Shown piece after piece: positions 10,458-20,472 of a stretch of DNA of 64,000 nt. Made by a program: the position numbers and the translations under genes. Source of the DNA: Polynucleobacter sp. TUM22923 (GTDB lineage Bacteria > Pseudomonadota > Gammaproteobacteria > Burkholderiales > Burkholderiaceae); assembly GCF_030295705.1 (NCBI RefSeq), contig NZ_AP027274.1, positions 186,001 through 250,000 on the forward strand, given 5' to 3'. The notes beneath the pieces were generated by a model. That model did not search any database, was not told where the DNA came from, and worked only from the letters and a program-made list of their open reading frames with translations. Numbering within the stretch: the stretch's first letter is position 1; every line of letters begins with the position of its first letter.

Positions 10458-11618
10458 ATGTTGAATTGGGAAGAAGAAGTTGCCCCAGCATTTGTAAAAT
10501 CAGGTCTTGTCGATCAACCAATGGTTGCAGAGACGCCGCGTCCAAAGATGGATGAGGTTGCTTTGGCTCCGTTGGCGGCAATCGTTGCCGAAAAAATGAC
10601 CAGCCGCGTCAATGTAGCGGATAAGCGCATTATTAATGCCAAGACTGATGTAAATCAGCTTGTGCCATTCAAATATAAGTGGGCATGGGAAAAGTATTTA
10701 GCTGGCTGTGCAAACCATTGGATGCCACAAGAGATCAATATGAACCGCGATATCGCGCTTTGGAAAGATCCAAACGGCCTTACAGAGGATGAGCGTCGCA
10801 TTATTAAGCGCAACCTTGGTTTCTTCACCACTGCGGATTCTTTAGCGGCAAACAATATCGTTTTGGGAACGTATCGCCATATTACTGCCCCAGAGTGCCG
10901 TCAATACTTACTGCGCCAGGCTTTTGAAGAAGCGATTCACACCCATGCCTATCAATATATTGTGGAATCTTTAGGCCTAGATCAGAGTGAAATTTTCAAT
11001 GCGTATAACGAAATTGAATCGATTCGCGCTAAAGATGAGTTCTTAATTCCGTTTATTAATGTATTAACTGACCCAAATTTCAAGACAGGTACATTAGAAA
11101 ACGATCAAAAGTTGCTTCGTTCATTGATTGTTTTTGCTTGCGTCATGGAAGGTTTGTTCTTTTATGTTGGTTTTACGCAAATACTTGCAATGGGTCGTCA
11201 AAACAAAATGACAGGTGCTGCTGAGCAGTATCAATACATCTTGCGTGACGAGTCTATGCACTGCAATTTTGGCATTGATTTAATTAATCAAATTAAGCTG
11301 GAGAACCCCCAGATATGGACCTCCGAGTTCAAAGATGAGATCAAATCGATCTTCGAAAAAGCGGTGGAATTAGAGTACCGTTATGCCGAAGATACGATGC
11401 CTCGCGGAGTGCTCGGATTGAACGCGCCCATGTTCAAAGGTTACCTAAGATACATCTGTAATCGCAGATGTTTGCAAATAGGACTTGACGCCATGTTCCC
11501 AAATGAAGAGAATCCATTCCCATGGATGTCAGAAATGATTGATCTGAAAAAAGAACGAAACTTTTTTGAGACACGCGTTATTGAGTACCAAACTGGTGGT
11601 GCACTAAGTTGGGAGTAG
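10458..11618 (+). CDS. nrdB: Class Ia ribonucleotide reductase, beta subunit
   Basis: NrdB holds the diiron-tyrosyl radical cofactor that activates NrdA. Iron ligands are visible in '[12 protein letters not shown]', '[13 protein letters not shown]' (the Tyr in AYQ matches the radical tyrosine) and '[10 protein letters not shown]'. I placed the start at ATG 10458 because AGGGAGA (10446-10452) sits 5 bases before it, giving 386 residues; an upstream in-frame TTG at 10425 lacks such a site. It follows nrdA by 45 bp and shares its NrdR-controlled promoter. Transcription should end at the strong terminator at 11765. Confidence 0.97.
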   Translation: MLNWEEEVAPAFVKSGLVDQPMVAETPRPKMDEVALAPLAAIVAEKMTSRVNVADKRIINAKTDVNQLVPFKYKWAWEKYLAGCANHWMPQEINMNRDIALWKDPNGLTEDERRIIKRNLGFFTTADSLAANNIVLGTYRHITAPECRQYLLRQAFEEAIHTHAYQYIVESLGLDQSEIFNAYNEIESIRAKDEFLIPFINVLTDPNFKTGTLENDQKLLRSLIVFACVMEGLFFYVGFTQILAMGRQNKMTGAAEQYQYILRDESMHCNFGIDLINQIKLENPQIWTSEFKDEIKSIFEKAVELEYRYAEDTMPRGVLGLNAPMFKGYLRYICNRRCLQIGLDAMFPNEENPFPWMSEMIDLKKERNFFETRVIEYQTGGALSWE

Positions 11619-11949
11619 TAGCTTACTAAAAAGTGCATAGCCGGCTAAATAGGAGATTAGACGGTTGGATAGTTTTAAAAGTCAGCAAAACCAGACTCAA
11701 ATCCGAAAACCCTTATTCAAGGGTGTCTGGATTACTCTCTCTATTTTTTCTAGCAAATTTAAAAAGCCGTTGTCCCTTGGGGCAACGGCTTTTTTTCCAA
11801 GATTCATTAGCGTGCAGCACCTAGCATCAAGCCGCGCGCCGATGAATAGCTCGCTCGTCACCCAGCATGCTGCAAAGCAAGCCGGGATTGAATGGTCGGG
11901 TTTTCTTAATCGGTAGTTCGTATTCATCTTCACGTGAAGGAGTATTACT
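11619..11949. other. Intergenic region nrdB to histone-like gene
   Basis: 331 bp without a credible gene. It holds the Rho-independent terminator at 11765-11796, then about 150 bp of leader for the histone-like gene ending in a strong ribosome binding site (AAGGAG, 11937-11942). Short open frames on both strands run through the terminator hairpin and show no protein-like composition. Confidence 0.75.
11765..11796 (+). terminator. Rho-independent terminator of nrdAB
   Basis: AGCCGTTG (11765-11772) pairs perfectly with CAACGGCT (11783-11790), with further pairing inside around TTGG, followed by seven T (11790-11796). A textbook intrinsic terminator about 145 bp after nrdB. Confidence 0.9.
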
Positions 11950-12410
11950 ATGGCAATCGCCAAGAAGAAAGTTGCTGCAAAGAAGCCTGCTGCTAAAAAA
12001 GTAGCTGCTAAGAAGCCTGCTGCTAAAAAAGTAGCTGCTAAAAAGCCAGCCGCTAAAAAAGTAGCAAAAAAGAAGCCTGCTGCTAAAAAAGTAGCTGCTA
12101 AAAAGCCAGCCGCTAAAAAAGTAGCAAAAAAGAAGCCTGCTGCTAAAAAAGTAGCTGCTAAGAAGCCTGCTGCTAAAAAAGTAGCTGCTAAGAAGCCTGC
12201 TGCTAAAAAAGCTGCTGCTAAGAAGCCTGCTGCCAAAAAAGCTGCTGCTAAGAAGCCTGCTGCCAAAAAAGTAGCAAAAAAAAAGTAAGTAAGCCTGCTG
12301 CGAAGAAAGCGGGCAAAGCAGTAAAAAAGCCCGTGGCTAAAAAAGTTGCCGCTTCAACTACGTTGAATCCGGCTGCCGCTTGGCCCTTCCCAACTGTTAC
12401 ACGCCCATAA
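11950..12410 (+). CDS. Histone H1-like Lys/Ala-rich DNA-binding protein, split by a -1 frame change
   Basis: A nucleoid protein of the HctB/histone H1-like type, almost entirely (A)[10 protein letters not shown] repeats that bind DNA nonspecifically. From ATG 11950 (strong AAGGAG site) frame 0 gives 112 residues and stops at 12286-12288. Just before the stop is an A9G run read A-AAA-AAG, the dnaX-type slippery heptamer. One step back (-1) opens a frame from 12285 to the stop at 12408-12410, adding 41 residues that end in '[17 protein letters not shown]', the C-terminus conserved in Burkholderiales homologues. The full product would be 153 residues. Programmed frameshifting, transcript slippage, a real one-base deletion or an assembly error in the homopolymer are all possible. 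Confidence 0.85.
11971..12270 (+). repeat. Tandem repeat, ten 30-bp units in histone-like gene
   Basis: Ten consecutive 30-bp units of the form GTAGCTGCTAAGAAGCCTGC followed by TGCTAAAAAA, each encoding ten residues ([10 protein letters not shown]). Two units (12061 and 12121) carry AAAAAAG in place of CTGCTAAG, changing AA to KK. Confidence 0.95.
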
Positions 12411-12437
12411 GTTTTGACTTGTGAGCGGGTTAAGTTC

Positions 12438-12466
12438 AAAGGGATCTCTCACGAGATCCCTTTTTT
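12438..12466 (+). terminator. Rho-independent terminator after histone-like gene
   Basis: AAAGGGATCTC (12438-12448) pairs perfectly with GAGATCCCTTT (12453-12463) around TCAC, followed by more T to 12466. It lies 28 bp after the -1 frame stop, consistent with the gene truly extending to 12410. Confidence 0.88.
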
Positions 12467-12524
12467 ATTGCCGTTTGATCCTCAAATGCCCTAGATAAAG
12501 GGAATTTTTAGTCCTTATGGGGTT

Positions 12525-13484
12525 TTAGAATGCAAAACCAAAGGCGGATTTAAATTGAGACACAATCTCATCTTTACTGATTTGATGATTTTGAGGCCCT
12601 TGGTGGGCAATTTTGATCGAACCCATTAAGCTGGCCAGTCGACCAGTGGATTCCCAGTCCATGCCATTCTCTAATCCAAAGAGCAGTCCCCCACGAAATG
12701 CATCACCACATCCGGTGGGATCCACTATTTTTGCCGCTGTCACGGGCGGAATGGCAATACATTTGCCGTCAACGTAAATATCTGCCCCTTCAGCACCTTT
12801 GGTCACAATCAAAGCCTTCACTCTTTCTGAAATTGTTGCCAGACTAAGTCCGGTTCTTTGGGAAAGCATCTCACCTTCGTAGTCATTAACAGCGAGATAG
12901 CTGGCTATATCAATCAGCTCTAGTAGCTCTGGACCATTAAACATAGGCAGACCTTGGCCTGGATCAAAGATAAATGGAACACCAGCTTCGGCTAATTGGT
13001 GGCAGTGCTCCCACATGCCTTGACGACCATCGGGCGCAACAATGCCAAATTTTGCGGTGCCTTTGGCGCTTTGCGTACGCTCTTGTATTACTGCTGAAAC
13101 TAAATTGAGATGAGATTCATTCATAGCTCCCGGATGAAATGCCGTGATTTGATTATTTGCTTGATCCGTAGTAATCATGGCTTGGGCTGTAAAACCAGTC
13201 TCTATTTGACGAATGTGTGTCGCATCAATCTGCAATTGCTTTAATCGATCTAGGTAAGGGCCTGCGTCATTTCCGACGGTAGCCATGATGATGGGGTCAC
13301 CACCCAGTAAATTGAGGTTGTAAGCGATATTGCCTGCACACCCACCGAATTCGCGGCGCATGGTCGGTACTAAAAAGGCCACATTCAGAATATGAATTTG
13401 CTCAGGCAAAATTTGATCGGCAAATTTGCCTTCAAAGTTCATGATGGTGTCGTATGCAATTGAGCCGCAGATCAAGCTGGCCAT
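12525..13484 (-). CDS. PfkB-family carbohydrate/nucleoside kinase
   Basis: A 319-residue ribokinase-fold kinase. The N-terminal signature 'GGCAGNIAYNLNLLGG' and the C-terminal 'DPTGCGDAFRGG', with the catalytic Asp and anion hole, are both intact. The sequence resembles the adenosine-kinase-like PfkB members that sit beside prmA in Burkholderiales, but the substrate cannot be fixed from sequence. ATG is at 13484. A 73-bp A/G-rich gap with imperfect GGAG/GAATTAAGG repeats separates it from the prmA fusion upstream, so it may be the last gene of that transcript. Confidence 0.88.
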   Translation of the reverse strand: MASLICGSIAYDTIMNFEGKFADQILPEQIHILNVAFLVPTMRREFGGCAGNIAYNLNLLGGDPIIMATVGNDAGPYLDRLKQLQIDATHIRQIETGFTAQAMITTDQANNQITAFHPGAMNESHLNLVSAVIQERTQSAKGTAKFGIVAPDGRQGMWEHCHQLAEAGVPFIFDPGQGLPMFNGPELLELIDIASYLAVNDYEGEMLSQRTGLSLATISERVKALIVTKGAEGADIYVDGKCIAIPPVTAAKIVDPTGCGDAFRGGLLFGLENGMDWESTGRLASLMGSIKIAHQGPQNHQISKDEIVSQFKSAFGFAF

Positions 13485-13557
13485 AAGTTACTTTCTAATA
13501 AAAGATAAATGAAGGAGTGAGGGAGCAAAGGAGTGAATGAATTAAGGTGCAAAGGAA

Positions 13558-15081
13558 TTAAGGATAAAAAACCCTAACGCGATAGCCTGCCGCGTTTTGC
13601 GGAAGAGATAGCGGCAGTTCTAAGCGATAAATTTCACCAGAGGGAGCGCCGCGAAGTAAAAAATTGGGATGCGATGTTTGCCAAGCGCTTGGTACCCAAT
13701 CTTGTGGAGTCAGCAAAATTAATTTCATTTCAGATTCCTCAGCATCAGTGAGAGAAATTTCTAAATTTGGAAATAAAACAGAGATCGCAAGACGATTTTG
13801 TATTTCCACTTGCAGTACAGATTGATTTGAAGCTGTTTTAAGGCCCTCTCGCGAGTTTTCTGACGCAAGGGTGGCAGTAGTTATTTTCCACGCAGAGAAA
13901 TCGCTTGTAGAGCGATTGACGCACCCTAGCGCACGACATAATTTTTCATCCACCTGCTGCAAAATTGAAAATGCACTTGATGCTATCGGTGAAGATGTTC
14001 CATCAACGCGGGTTGCAAGCGCTGGCAATAGTGCATTTCTTGAAAGGTGCTCAGCAAAAAGGATGAGCAGAATAAAAAATAGACCTAAGGCAATAAATTT
14101 AAGACTTTTTTTTTGAGTTACCGCAAAAGAATGATTGGTGTCATCCATTTTTGCATTGAGGGTGCCATGCAAGCAAACCCAACCGTCACTCTCTTTCCAG
14201 ACAGCTAGGGTTAACCATTGGCTGTAAGTTGCGATGACCTCTTCTGCTTGGCGCGCTAGAACACCAGACAAGACAATTTTTCCGCCAACACGCATCTTAT
14301 TTACTAGTGCAGGTGCGAGCACTTGCAGTGGATTTGCCAAGATGTTGGCCATCACGATGTCATATTTTGTCTGCGCTGCTAACTCCGGCTCGCCAGCATT
14401 GGGTAGAACAAATCGGATTGTTGTGTGATTGATTTCCGCATTGCTGCTAGCAGCCACCATCGCTTGAGGATCGATATCGGTTCCTACGACTGGGCTACAG
14501 CCTAATTTTGCTGCGGCAATCGCAAGAATTCCAGATCCACAGCCATAATCCAAGAGACTTTGATTTTGAAGTTGGCTGTTTTGCTCAAGCCACAGTAGGC
14601 ATAGGTGTGTTGTGGGATGACTACCCGTACCGAATGCTAGCCCCGGGTCAACTGCTAAACAAATAGCGTTTGGGTCGATAGGTGCTTCATGCCATGAGGG
14701 AACCACCCAAATACGCTCACCAATTTGAATGGGGGCAAACTGACTTTGCGTTAAGCGTACCCAATCTTGGTCCTCAACAATTCTTTCTTGAGGTGTCGGT
14801 AGATGAAATCCGGCCACCTTGAGAGAGCTTAAGAGTTCTGGAATGAAATGTTCGGCTGCAGAACCATCAATCTCTGGATTAAATAATGCTGTGACCGAGG
14901 AGCGATCCCAGGCCTGAACTTCGGGAGAGAGACCTGGCTCGCCATAAAGGGGATTCTCATCGTAACCACCGGCAGCATCATCTTCCACCGTGACTGAAAG
15001 TGCACCTAGCTCTAACAAAGCATCACCAAAAGGCTCTGCAATTTCTGCGGGGACTGTAAAAACTAACTCACGATAAGACAT
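13558..15081 (-). CDS. prmA: Fusion: ribosomal protein L11 methyltransferase PrmA + DUF3426 membrane domain
   Basis: Residues 1-305 are PrmA, which trimethylates ribosomal protein L11: the SAM motif 'LLDYGCGSGILA' is at about 177-188 and the substrate-site 'MANILANPL' at 244-252. The frame then continues without a stop through Met312 into one transmembrane helix (about 327-345) and a DUF3426 domain, recognisable by 'LCRALGC' and the ending 'GYRVRVFYP'. In relatives DUF3426 proteins are separate, follow prmA and begin with an N-terminal zinc ribbon; that ribbon is missing here. The product would tie PrmA to the inner membrane. Re-initiation at Met312 could yield a separate DUF3426 protein. Confidence 0.88.
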   Translation of the reverse strand: MSYRELVFTVPAEIAEPFGDALLELGALSVTVEDDAAGGYDENPLYGEPGLSPEVQAWDRSSVTALFNPEIDGSAAEHFIPELLSSLKVAGFHLPTPQERIVEDQDWVRLTQSQFAPIQIGERIWVVPSWHEAPIDPNAICLAVDPGLAFGTGSHPTTHLCLLWLEQNSQLQNQSLLDYGCGSGILAIAAAKLGCSPVVGTDIDPQAMVAASSNAEINHTTIRFVLPNAGEPELAAQTKYDIVMANILANPLQVLAPALVNKMRVGGKIVLSGVLARQAEEVIATYSQWLTLAVWKESDGWVCLHGTLNAKMDDTNHSFAVTQKKSLKFIALGLFFILLILFAEHLSRNALLPALATRVDGTSSPIASSAFSILQQVDEKLCRALGCVNRSTSDFSAWKITTATLASENSREGLKTASNQSVLQVEIQNRLAISVLFPNLEISLTDAEESEMKLILLTPQDWVPSAWQTSHPNFLLRGAPSGEIYRLELPLSLPQNAAGYRVRVFYP

Positions 15082-15147
15082 GTATTACCCACATAGATGA
15101 AATGAATTGCACGTCAGGATCAAGGCTTTAAACTCTTGGCTTACAAC

Positions 15148-16512
15148 TTACGGCTTACCCCGACTAGCGGCCTGTTCTTCAAGGCGATGCTCCAGGTAGT
15201 GAATGCTGGTACCACCCTCAATAAAGTTGGGATCAAGCATAAGCTCACGATGCAGTGGCACATTGGTGGTGATGCCATCGATCACCATCTCAGAGAGGGC
15301 AATTTGCATCCTGCGGATTGCCTGCTCTCTAGTATTGCCATAAGCAATCAATTTTCCGATCATAGAATCGTAATGAGAGGGCACTACATAGCCACTATAA
15401 GCATGGGAATCTACCCGAATACCAGGGCCTCCTGGCATATGGAATGAACCAATGCGACCAGGACTAGGGGTGAACTTAAATGGATCTTCTGCATTGAGGC
15501 GGCATTCAATCGCATGGCCGCGAAAGACGATATCTTTTTGGCGGTAACTTAATTTGAGGCCAGCGGCAATCCGAATCTGCTCCTGAACAATGTCAACACC
15601 GGTAATCATTTCAGTCACTGGGTGCTCGACTTGGACACGGGTATTCATCTCAATAAAGAAGAACTCATCATCTTCAAACAGAAATTCAAAAGTACCGGCA
15701 CCGCGATAACCAATTTTTCGGCATGCTTCAGCACAGCGTTCGCCAATTTTGGCGATTAAGCGACGATCAATACCCGGTGCTGGCGCCTCTTCAATTACTT
15801 TTTGATGGCGACGCTGCATAGAGCAATCACGCTCACCTAGCCAAATAGCGTTTCCATGGGTATCGGCCAAAATTTGAATTTCTACATGGCGAGGCTTCTC
15901 AAGAAACTTCTCCATATAGACTTCTGGATTACCAAAAGCGCGACCAGCTTCTTCTTTGGTCATATTCACAGCATTAATTAATGCCGCTTCGGTGTGAACA
16001 ACACGCATTCCACGTCCACCACCCCCGCCAGCAGCCTTGATGATGACTGGGTAGCCTACTTTTTTAGCTGTGGCAATAATTTCTTTTGGGTTATCTGGCA
16101 AGGCGCCTTCAGATCCTGGTACACAAGGAACGCCCGCCTTAATCATGGCGCGCTTGGCAGACACTTTGTCACCCATTAAGCGAATGGATGCCGAGGTAGG
16201 ACCAATAAAAGAAAACCCAGATTTTTCTACCCGCTCTGCAAAATCGGCATTCTCTGACAGAAAGCCGTAGCCTGGATGAATCGCTTCGGCATCAGTCACT
16301 TCTGCCGCAGAAATAATGGCCGGCATATTGAGGTAACTGAGGGTGGAAGGGGGAGGTCCAATACAAACGGCTTCATCTGAAAGTTTGACGTATTTAGCTT
16401 CTTTGTCGGCAGTTGAATACACCACTACCGTCTTAATTCCCAACTCACGACAGGCGCGTTGGATGCGAAGTGCAATTTCACCGCGATTAGCGATGAGGAT
16501 CTTAGTGAACAT
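15148..16512 (-). CDS. accC: Acetyl-CoA carboxylase, biotin carboxylase subunit
   Basis: AccC carboxylates biotin on AccB using ATP and bicarbonate, the first half-reaction of malonyl-CoA synthesis. The ATP-grasp fold shows the N-terminal '[12 protein letters not shown]', the glycine-rich '[15 protein letters not shown]', '[19 protein letters not shown]' and '[13 protein letters not shown]'. I set the start at ATG 16512 ([12 protein letters not shown], 454 residues); the longer open frame to 16575 overlaps accB and adds non-homologous residues. accB ends 10 bp upstream, so the pair is an operon. Confidence 0.97.
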   Translation of the reverse strand: MFTKILIANRGEIALRIQRACRELGIKTVVVYSTADKEAKYVKLSDEAVCIGPPPSTLSYLNMPAIISAAEVTDAEAIHPGYGFLSENADFAERVEKSGFSFIGPTSASIRLMGDKVSAKRAMIKAGVPCVPGSEGALPDNPKEIIATAKKVGYPVIIKAAGGGGGRGMRVVHTEAALINAVNMTKEEAGRAFGNPEVYMEKFLEKPRHVEIQILADTHGNAIWLGERDCSMQRRHQKVIEEAPAPGIDRRLIAKIGERCAEACRKIGYRGAGTFEFLFEDDEFFFIEMNTRVQVEHPVTEMITGVDIVQEQIRIAAGLKLSYRQKDIVFRGHAIECRLNAEDPFKFTPSPGRIGSFHMPGGPGIRVDSHAYSGYVVPSHYDSMIGKLIAYGNTREQAIRRMQIALSEMVIDGITTNVPLHRELMLDPNFIEGGTSIHYLEHRLEEQAASRGKP

Positions 16513-16522
16513 ATGGGCCGAT

Positions 16523-16993
16523 CTAGGTGATGATGAAAAGCGGCTGGTCAAATTCAACCCCTTGACCGTTTTCACACAGAATTTGCTTAATTACGCCATC
16601 TTTTTCAGATTCAATCTCATTGAGTAGTTTCATAGCTTCAATGATGCATAGGGTCTGTCCAATCTTGACGGTATCGCCTATGTTGACAAAATTTGCAGAT
16701 TCCGGATTTGCTGCGCGATAGAAAGTGCCAACCATCGGGGAGCGAGCCACAAAACCTGTTTCAGCCGGAGCTTCTTGAGGAATGAGCGCCTCAGCAGCTG
16801 GCGAAACAATTGCTGCCGGATTGCCTTGCATCTGCTGTATCGGAGCCTGGTTAGCGTACACAATCTGGCCCGCTGGCACTGAGGATCCAGCATTAACAAT
16901 ACGTACGCGGTCTTCACCCTCATTGACTTCTAATTCAGAAATGCCTGATTCAGAAACAAGGTCGATTAAGGTTTTGAGTTTTCTCAGGTCCAT
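16523..16993 (-). CDS. accB: Acetyl-CoA carboxylase, biotin carboxyl carrier protein
   Basis: AccB (BCCP) carries biotin between the carboxylase and transferase subunits. The 156 residues begin '[20 protein letters not shown]', then a Pro/Ala/Gln-rich linker (about 40-80), then the biotinyl domain with Lys122 in '[12 protein letters not shown]' as the biotinylated residue. It lies between aroQ (36 bp upstream) and accC (10 bp downstream), all on the minus strand. Confidence 0.97.
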   Translation of the reverse strand: MDLRKLKTLIDLVSESGISELEVNEGEDRVRIVNAGSSVPAGQIVYANQAPIQQMQGNPAAIVSPAAEALIPQEAPAETGFVARSPMVGTFYRAANPESANFVNIGDTVKIGQTLCIIEAMKLLNEIESEKDGVIKQILCENGQGVEFDQPLFIIT

Positions 16994-17029
16994 GGGAGGG
17001 ATTCCTTTTTAGTAATGCTGAACAAATAG

Positions 17030-17479
17030 TTATGGGTTTAAACGTGCAACAGCCGCTTGTAGGGCCAGCTCATAGCCAATAGGGCCTAAGCCACAAATGA
17101 CGCCAGTGGCAATGTCAGATAGATAAGAGTGTTTGCGAAACTCTTCACGCTGATGAATATTGGAAAGATGCACTTCTGTGAATGGAATGGCAACACCCGC
17201 CAAAGCATCCCGTAAGGCAACACTAGTATGGGTAAGGGCACCAGGATTGATGATGATGAAGTCGATGCCGTCTTGTTTAGCTTTTTGAACACGGTCAATC
17301 AACTCGCCCTCATGATTGCTTTGGAAGGTCGATAGATCCACAGACGCTGACTTTGCGATCGCTTCAAGCTTGATATGAATATCTTGCATCGTCGTTTTGC
17401 CATATATCTCTGGCTCGCGTGTCCCCAGTAAATTGAGGTTTGGGCCTTGGATAACAAGAATTGAGATATTTTTTGACAT
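17030..17479 (-). CDS. aroQ: 3-dehydroquinate dehydratase, type II
   Basis: AroQ dehydrates 3-dehydroquinate to 3-dehydroshikimate. At 149 residues it has the type II signature: '[19 protein letters not shown]' at the N-terminus with the catalytic Tyr, '[10 protein letters not shown]', '[10 protein letters not shown]' and '[14 protein letters not shown]' with the active-site His. It heads the aroQ-accB-accC run. Upstream, a perfect -35 TTGACA occurs on the minus strand (17569-17564), but no good -10 follows at 17 bp. Confidence 0.96.
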   Translation of the reverse strand: MSKNISILVIQGPNLNLLGTREPEIYGKTTMQDIHIKLEAIAKSASVDLSTFQSNHEGELIDRVQKAKQDGIDFIIINPGALTHTSVALRDALAGVAIPFTEVHLSNIHQREEFRKHSYLSDIATGVICGLGPIGYELALQAAVARLNP

Positions 17480-17748
17480 TTATCAGTCTTTTTAGCAACA
17501 GTTAAGTTAGATTGAATATCTTAGCCAAGGAAAATTTTTCAATAAGAAAATACGAATTTACCCTGTCAAACGGTTTGCAAAGCTCTTAAATGAGTATAAC
17601 CCTGACGCCTGTAAAAAAGCCCAAAAGTGGCGCTTATTTATATTTTTTAAGTGCTTCAAATAAAAAAATGGGGTTGAGTAGGCTTAAATAATGCTTACAC
17701 AATACTGCTAACCCTAATTTAATTGACGATAAAACACAATAAAAATGC

Positions 17749-18276
17749 TTATAAAGCGGATTTTATGTATTTTCTGAGCTCTTCTTCGCTTATCTTGCCA
17801 AGCTTACTGCTAGTGGCTTTACCCTGGGCATCAATTACAACGGTGTACGGGAGGGCGCCCTGAGCATTGCCCATTTGCTTTGACAGGCTACTGCCTTCTA
17901 ACCCTCCAATAACGATGGGATAAGAAACAGGGGTACTTTCTAAGAATTGACGAATGTTAGAGGGTGAATCGATGCCAATGCCAACAAATAAGACATTTTG
18001 ATTTTTAAACTCAGCCTGTAGTTTATCTAGGGTAGGCATTTCTTCTACGCAAGGAGGGCACCAGGAGGCCCAAAAGTTCACGACTAAGACTTTCCCCTGC
18101 CATTGGGCTGTATCAACAGCATTTCCGTCTGGTGTTTTCCAGGAATTAGCAAAAAAAGCCTTAATTGCTGGATCTTTTGCGAGACCTGCTTGATAAATCC
18201 ATTGGGAAGTCAGCACACCAGCAAGTAATGCCAAGGCACCCGTAATGGCGATGATTACCCATTGTCTTCTGTTCAT
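17749..18276 (-). CDS. TlpA-family thioredoxin-like protein
   Basis: A 175-residue thiol-disulfide oxidoreductase anchored by one N-terminal transmembrane helix (about 6-26) with the thioredoxin domain in the periplasm. The active site WCPPC is at 72-76 in 'NFWASWCPPCVEEMPTLDKL'. Such TlpA/ResA-like proteins keep cytochrome c or other exported cysteines reduced; the precise partner is unknown. It is divergent from mpl with only about 25 bp between starts. The 269 bp between it and aroQ are AT-rich with no gene. Confidence 0.9.
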   Translation of the reverse strand: MNRRQWVIIAITGALALLAGVLTSQWIYQAGLAKDPAIKAFFANSWKTPDGNAVDTAQWQGKVLVVNFWASWCPPCVEEMPTLDKLQAEFKNQNVLFVGIGIDSPSNIRQFLESTPVSYPIVIGGLEGSSLSKQMGNAQGALPYTVVIDAQGKATSSKLGKISEEELRKYIKSAL

Positions 18277-18302
18277 TCCAACTCCTTCGCTAAAATTCAG
18301 TG

Positions 18303-19745
18303 ATGCATATTCATATCTTAGGCATTTGCGGCACCTTCATGGGCGGTATTGCCGCTATCGCTCGGCAGGCCGGACACCGCGTTACCGGCTGTGATGCCAA
18401 CGTTTATCCACCAATGAGTACACAGCTTGAAGCCCAGGGCATTGATCTCATTGAGGGATTTTCGCCAGATCAATTATTACAGTTTCAGACAATGCCCGAT
18501 TTATTTGTGATCGGCAATGTGGTTTCTCGAGGCAATCCATTGATGGAGGCCATTCTTAATCAGGGCCTCCCATACACCTCGGGTCCACAGTGGCTTGGTG
18601 AGCAGGTCTTGTTTGGTAGGCACGTATTGGCAGTGGCGGGCACTCATGGGAAAACAACGACATCAGCCATGCTGGCTTGGATCTTAGAATTTTCCGGATA
18701 TAAGCCAGGGTATCTAATTGGTGGCGTGCCACTGAATTTCACAGTCTCAGCTCGCTTAGGTGAAGGTCAATATTTTGTTATTGAGGCAGATGAATATGAC
18801 ACAGCCTTTTTTGATAAGCGCAGTAAATTCGTACACTACCGACCCCGCACTGCTTTACTCAATAACTTAGAGTTTGATCATGCGGATATTTTTGCGGATT
18901 TGCCCGCTATCGAAACCCAATTTCACCATCTCGTGCGAACGGTGCCTAGTGATGGTTTGCTGGTAGTCAATGGCGAAGAGCCCGCTTTAGAGCGTGTGAT
19001 TGAGCGGGGTGCGTGGGCTCCAGTAGAGCGTTTTGGCCAAGCTGAGAAAAATGAATGGTCTTTGATCTCTGAAGAAGGTGACGGCTTTACTGTGATGAAG
19101 GGTGGTAAAGCCCTTGCCGCCGTGACCTGGGCAGCGGATTCAGGAGTCATGGGTCGCCATAATCAACTCAATGCATTAGCCGCTATTGCGTCTGCAAATC
19201 ACATTGGTATTACGCCTGCTGACGCTGCTAGAGCGCTAGCAGAATTTAAAAACGTTAAGCGACGCCTAGAAACAATTGGGGTTGAAAATGAGGTGACGGT
19301 CTATGACGATTTTGCGCATCACCCTACCGCGATTACCACTACGGTAGATGGCTTACGTCGACGTGTAGGTCAAGCGCGCATTTTGGCGGTGCTCGAGCCA
19401 CGCTCGAACACCATGAAGCTAGGCGTTATGAAAGCCCAGCTACCGGCTAGCTTAGATGCGGCGGACAAAATATTTGCCTATGGCGCAGATGCCGGAAAAG
19501 AATCATTGGGGTGGGATTTAAATACAGTGTTATCCCCGCTCAACATTACTCAAACAGATCGTGCCAGAGCCTACGATAATATCGATGCATTAGCGCAAGC
19601 AATTGCACAAGAGGCCAGACCTGGTGATCACGTGTTGGTCATGAGCAATGGCGGATTCGGTGGAATTCATCAGAAAATCTTAACTGCAATTAAAAAAATA
19701 GCATTAGACAAAAACCAGAAACCAGAAAGCGGGTCAATCCGATGA
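18303..19745 (+). CDS. mpl: UDP-MurNAc:L-Ala-gamma-D-Glu-meso-DAP ligase
   Basis: Mpl joins recycled murein tripeptide to UDP-MurNAc. The Mur-ligase fold is clear: '[15 protein letters not shown]' at the N-terminus, '[10 protein letters not shown]'-like '[14 protein letters not shown]', ATP motif '[14 protein letters not shown]', '[21 protein letters not shown]' and '[12 protein letters not shown]'. I chose ATG 18303; GTG 18300 lies directly before it in frame. The stop overlaps the next ATG by 4 bp. It links functionally to the ampD fusion, the other recycling enzyme in the window. Confidence 0.96.
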   Translation: MHIHILGICGTFMGGIAAIARQAGHRVTGCDANVYPPMSTQLEAQGIDLIEGFSPDQLLQFQTMPDLFVIGNVVSRGNPLMEAILNQGLPYTSGPQWLGEQVLFGRHVLAVAGTHGKTTTSAMLAWILEFSGYKPGYLIGGVPLNFTVSARLGEGQYFVIEADEYDTAFFDKRSKFVHYRPRTALLNNLEFDHADIFADLPAIETQFHHLVRTVPSDGLLVVNGEEPALERVIERGAWAPVERFGQAEKNEWSLISEEGDGFTVMKGGKALAAVTWAADSGVMGRHNQLNALAAIASANHIGITPADAARALAEFKNVKRRLETIGVENEVTVYDDFAHHPTAITTTVDGLRRRVGQARILAVLEPRSNTMKLGVMKAQLPASLDAADKIFAYGADAGKESLGWDLNTVLSPLNITQTDRARAYDNIDALAQAIAQEARPGDHVLVMSNGGFGGIHQKILTAIKKIALDKNQKPESGSIR

Positions 19746-20470
19746 GATTAAAGGATAAGGTAGCCATCATCACGGGGGCTGCTAAGGGTATTGGTTTTGC
19801 AACTGCCAAGCGTTTTGCTCAAGAGGGTGCAAAGGTGATGATTGCGGATATTGATCCAGAGGCAATAAAAGCCGCCGTCGATCAAGTTCCGGGGTCTGAG
19901 GCTCATGTGGTCAATGTCACCGATCGCGTGAGTATTCAGGCAGCGGTAGATCAAATCATGCAGCGCCATGGCCGGATTGATATTTTGATTAATAACGCAG
20001 GCATTACTCAAGATGCCCGCTTGGTCAAGATGACCGAAGCACAGTTTGATGCAGTTATTGATGTCAATCTGAAGGGGGTATTTAATTGCGCTCAATTGGT
20101 GGTACCCCACATGTTAGAAGCTGGCCAGGGTTCTATCGTGAACGCCTCGAGCGTTGTTGGTATTTATGGAAACTTTGGGCAGACAAACTATGCTGCGAGC
20201 AAGTTTGGAGTCATCGGTTTCACCAAAACATGGGCCCGAGAACTCGGGGCTAAAGGAGTGCGTGTGAATGCAGTCTGCCCAGGTTTTATTGCTACTGAAA
20301 TGGTCAACGCGATGCCTGAAAATATTTTGCGCGATATTGAGCGACGAAGTTGGCTCGGGCGACTCGGAACTCCAGAAGAAATAGCCAATATCTATTTATT
20401 TTTAGCAAGCGATGAAGCTAGCTATGTAAATGGGGTTGCACTTGAAGCCAGCGGCGGGATCTCTCTTTAA
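19742..20470 (+). CDS. FabG-like 3-oxoacyl-ACP reductase (SDR family)
   Basis: A 242-residue short-chain dehydrogenase. The cofactor motif 'TGAAKGIG', 'NNAG', catalytic Ser in 'NASSVVG' and 'YAASK' with Tyr/Lys are present, and Arg near '[13 protein letters not shown]' fits FabG-type NADPH enzymes. It lies outside any fatty-acid cluster, so it is probably an accessory reductase rather than the main fabG. It overlaps mpl by 4 bp (ATGA), and the next start is 2 bp after its stop, so the three are likely one transcript. Confidence 0.88.
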   Translation: MRLKDKVAIITGAAKGIGFATAKRFAQEGAKVMIADIDPEAIKAAVDQVPGSEAHVVNVTDRVSIQAAVDQIMQRHGRIDILINNAGITQDARLVKMTEAQFDAVIDVNLKGVFNCAQLVVPHMLEAGQGSIVNASSVVGIYGNFGQTNYAASKFGVIGFTKTWARELGAKGVRVNAVCPGFIATEMVNAMPENILRDIERRSWLGRLGTPEEIANIYLFLASDEASYVNGVALEASGGISL

Positions 20471-20472
20471 AT

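Noticed and set aside
11665..11916. Plus-strand frame between nrdB and the histone gene
   Set aside because: It runs through the terminator hairpin at 11765-11796 and has no ribosome binding site or protein-like pattern.
11697..12266. Long minus-strand frame through the histone gene, repeats of [10 protein letters not shown]
   Set aside because: It is the antisense shadow of the AAKKPAAKK repeats and crosses the nrdB terminator; low complexity alone keeps it open.
11971..12270. Repeat array considered as a CRISPR
   Set aside because: The 30-bp units are contiguous without spacers and encode in-frame Lys/Ala protein repeats.
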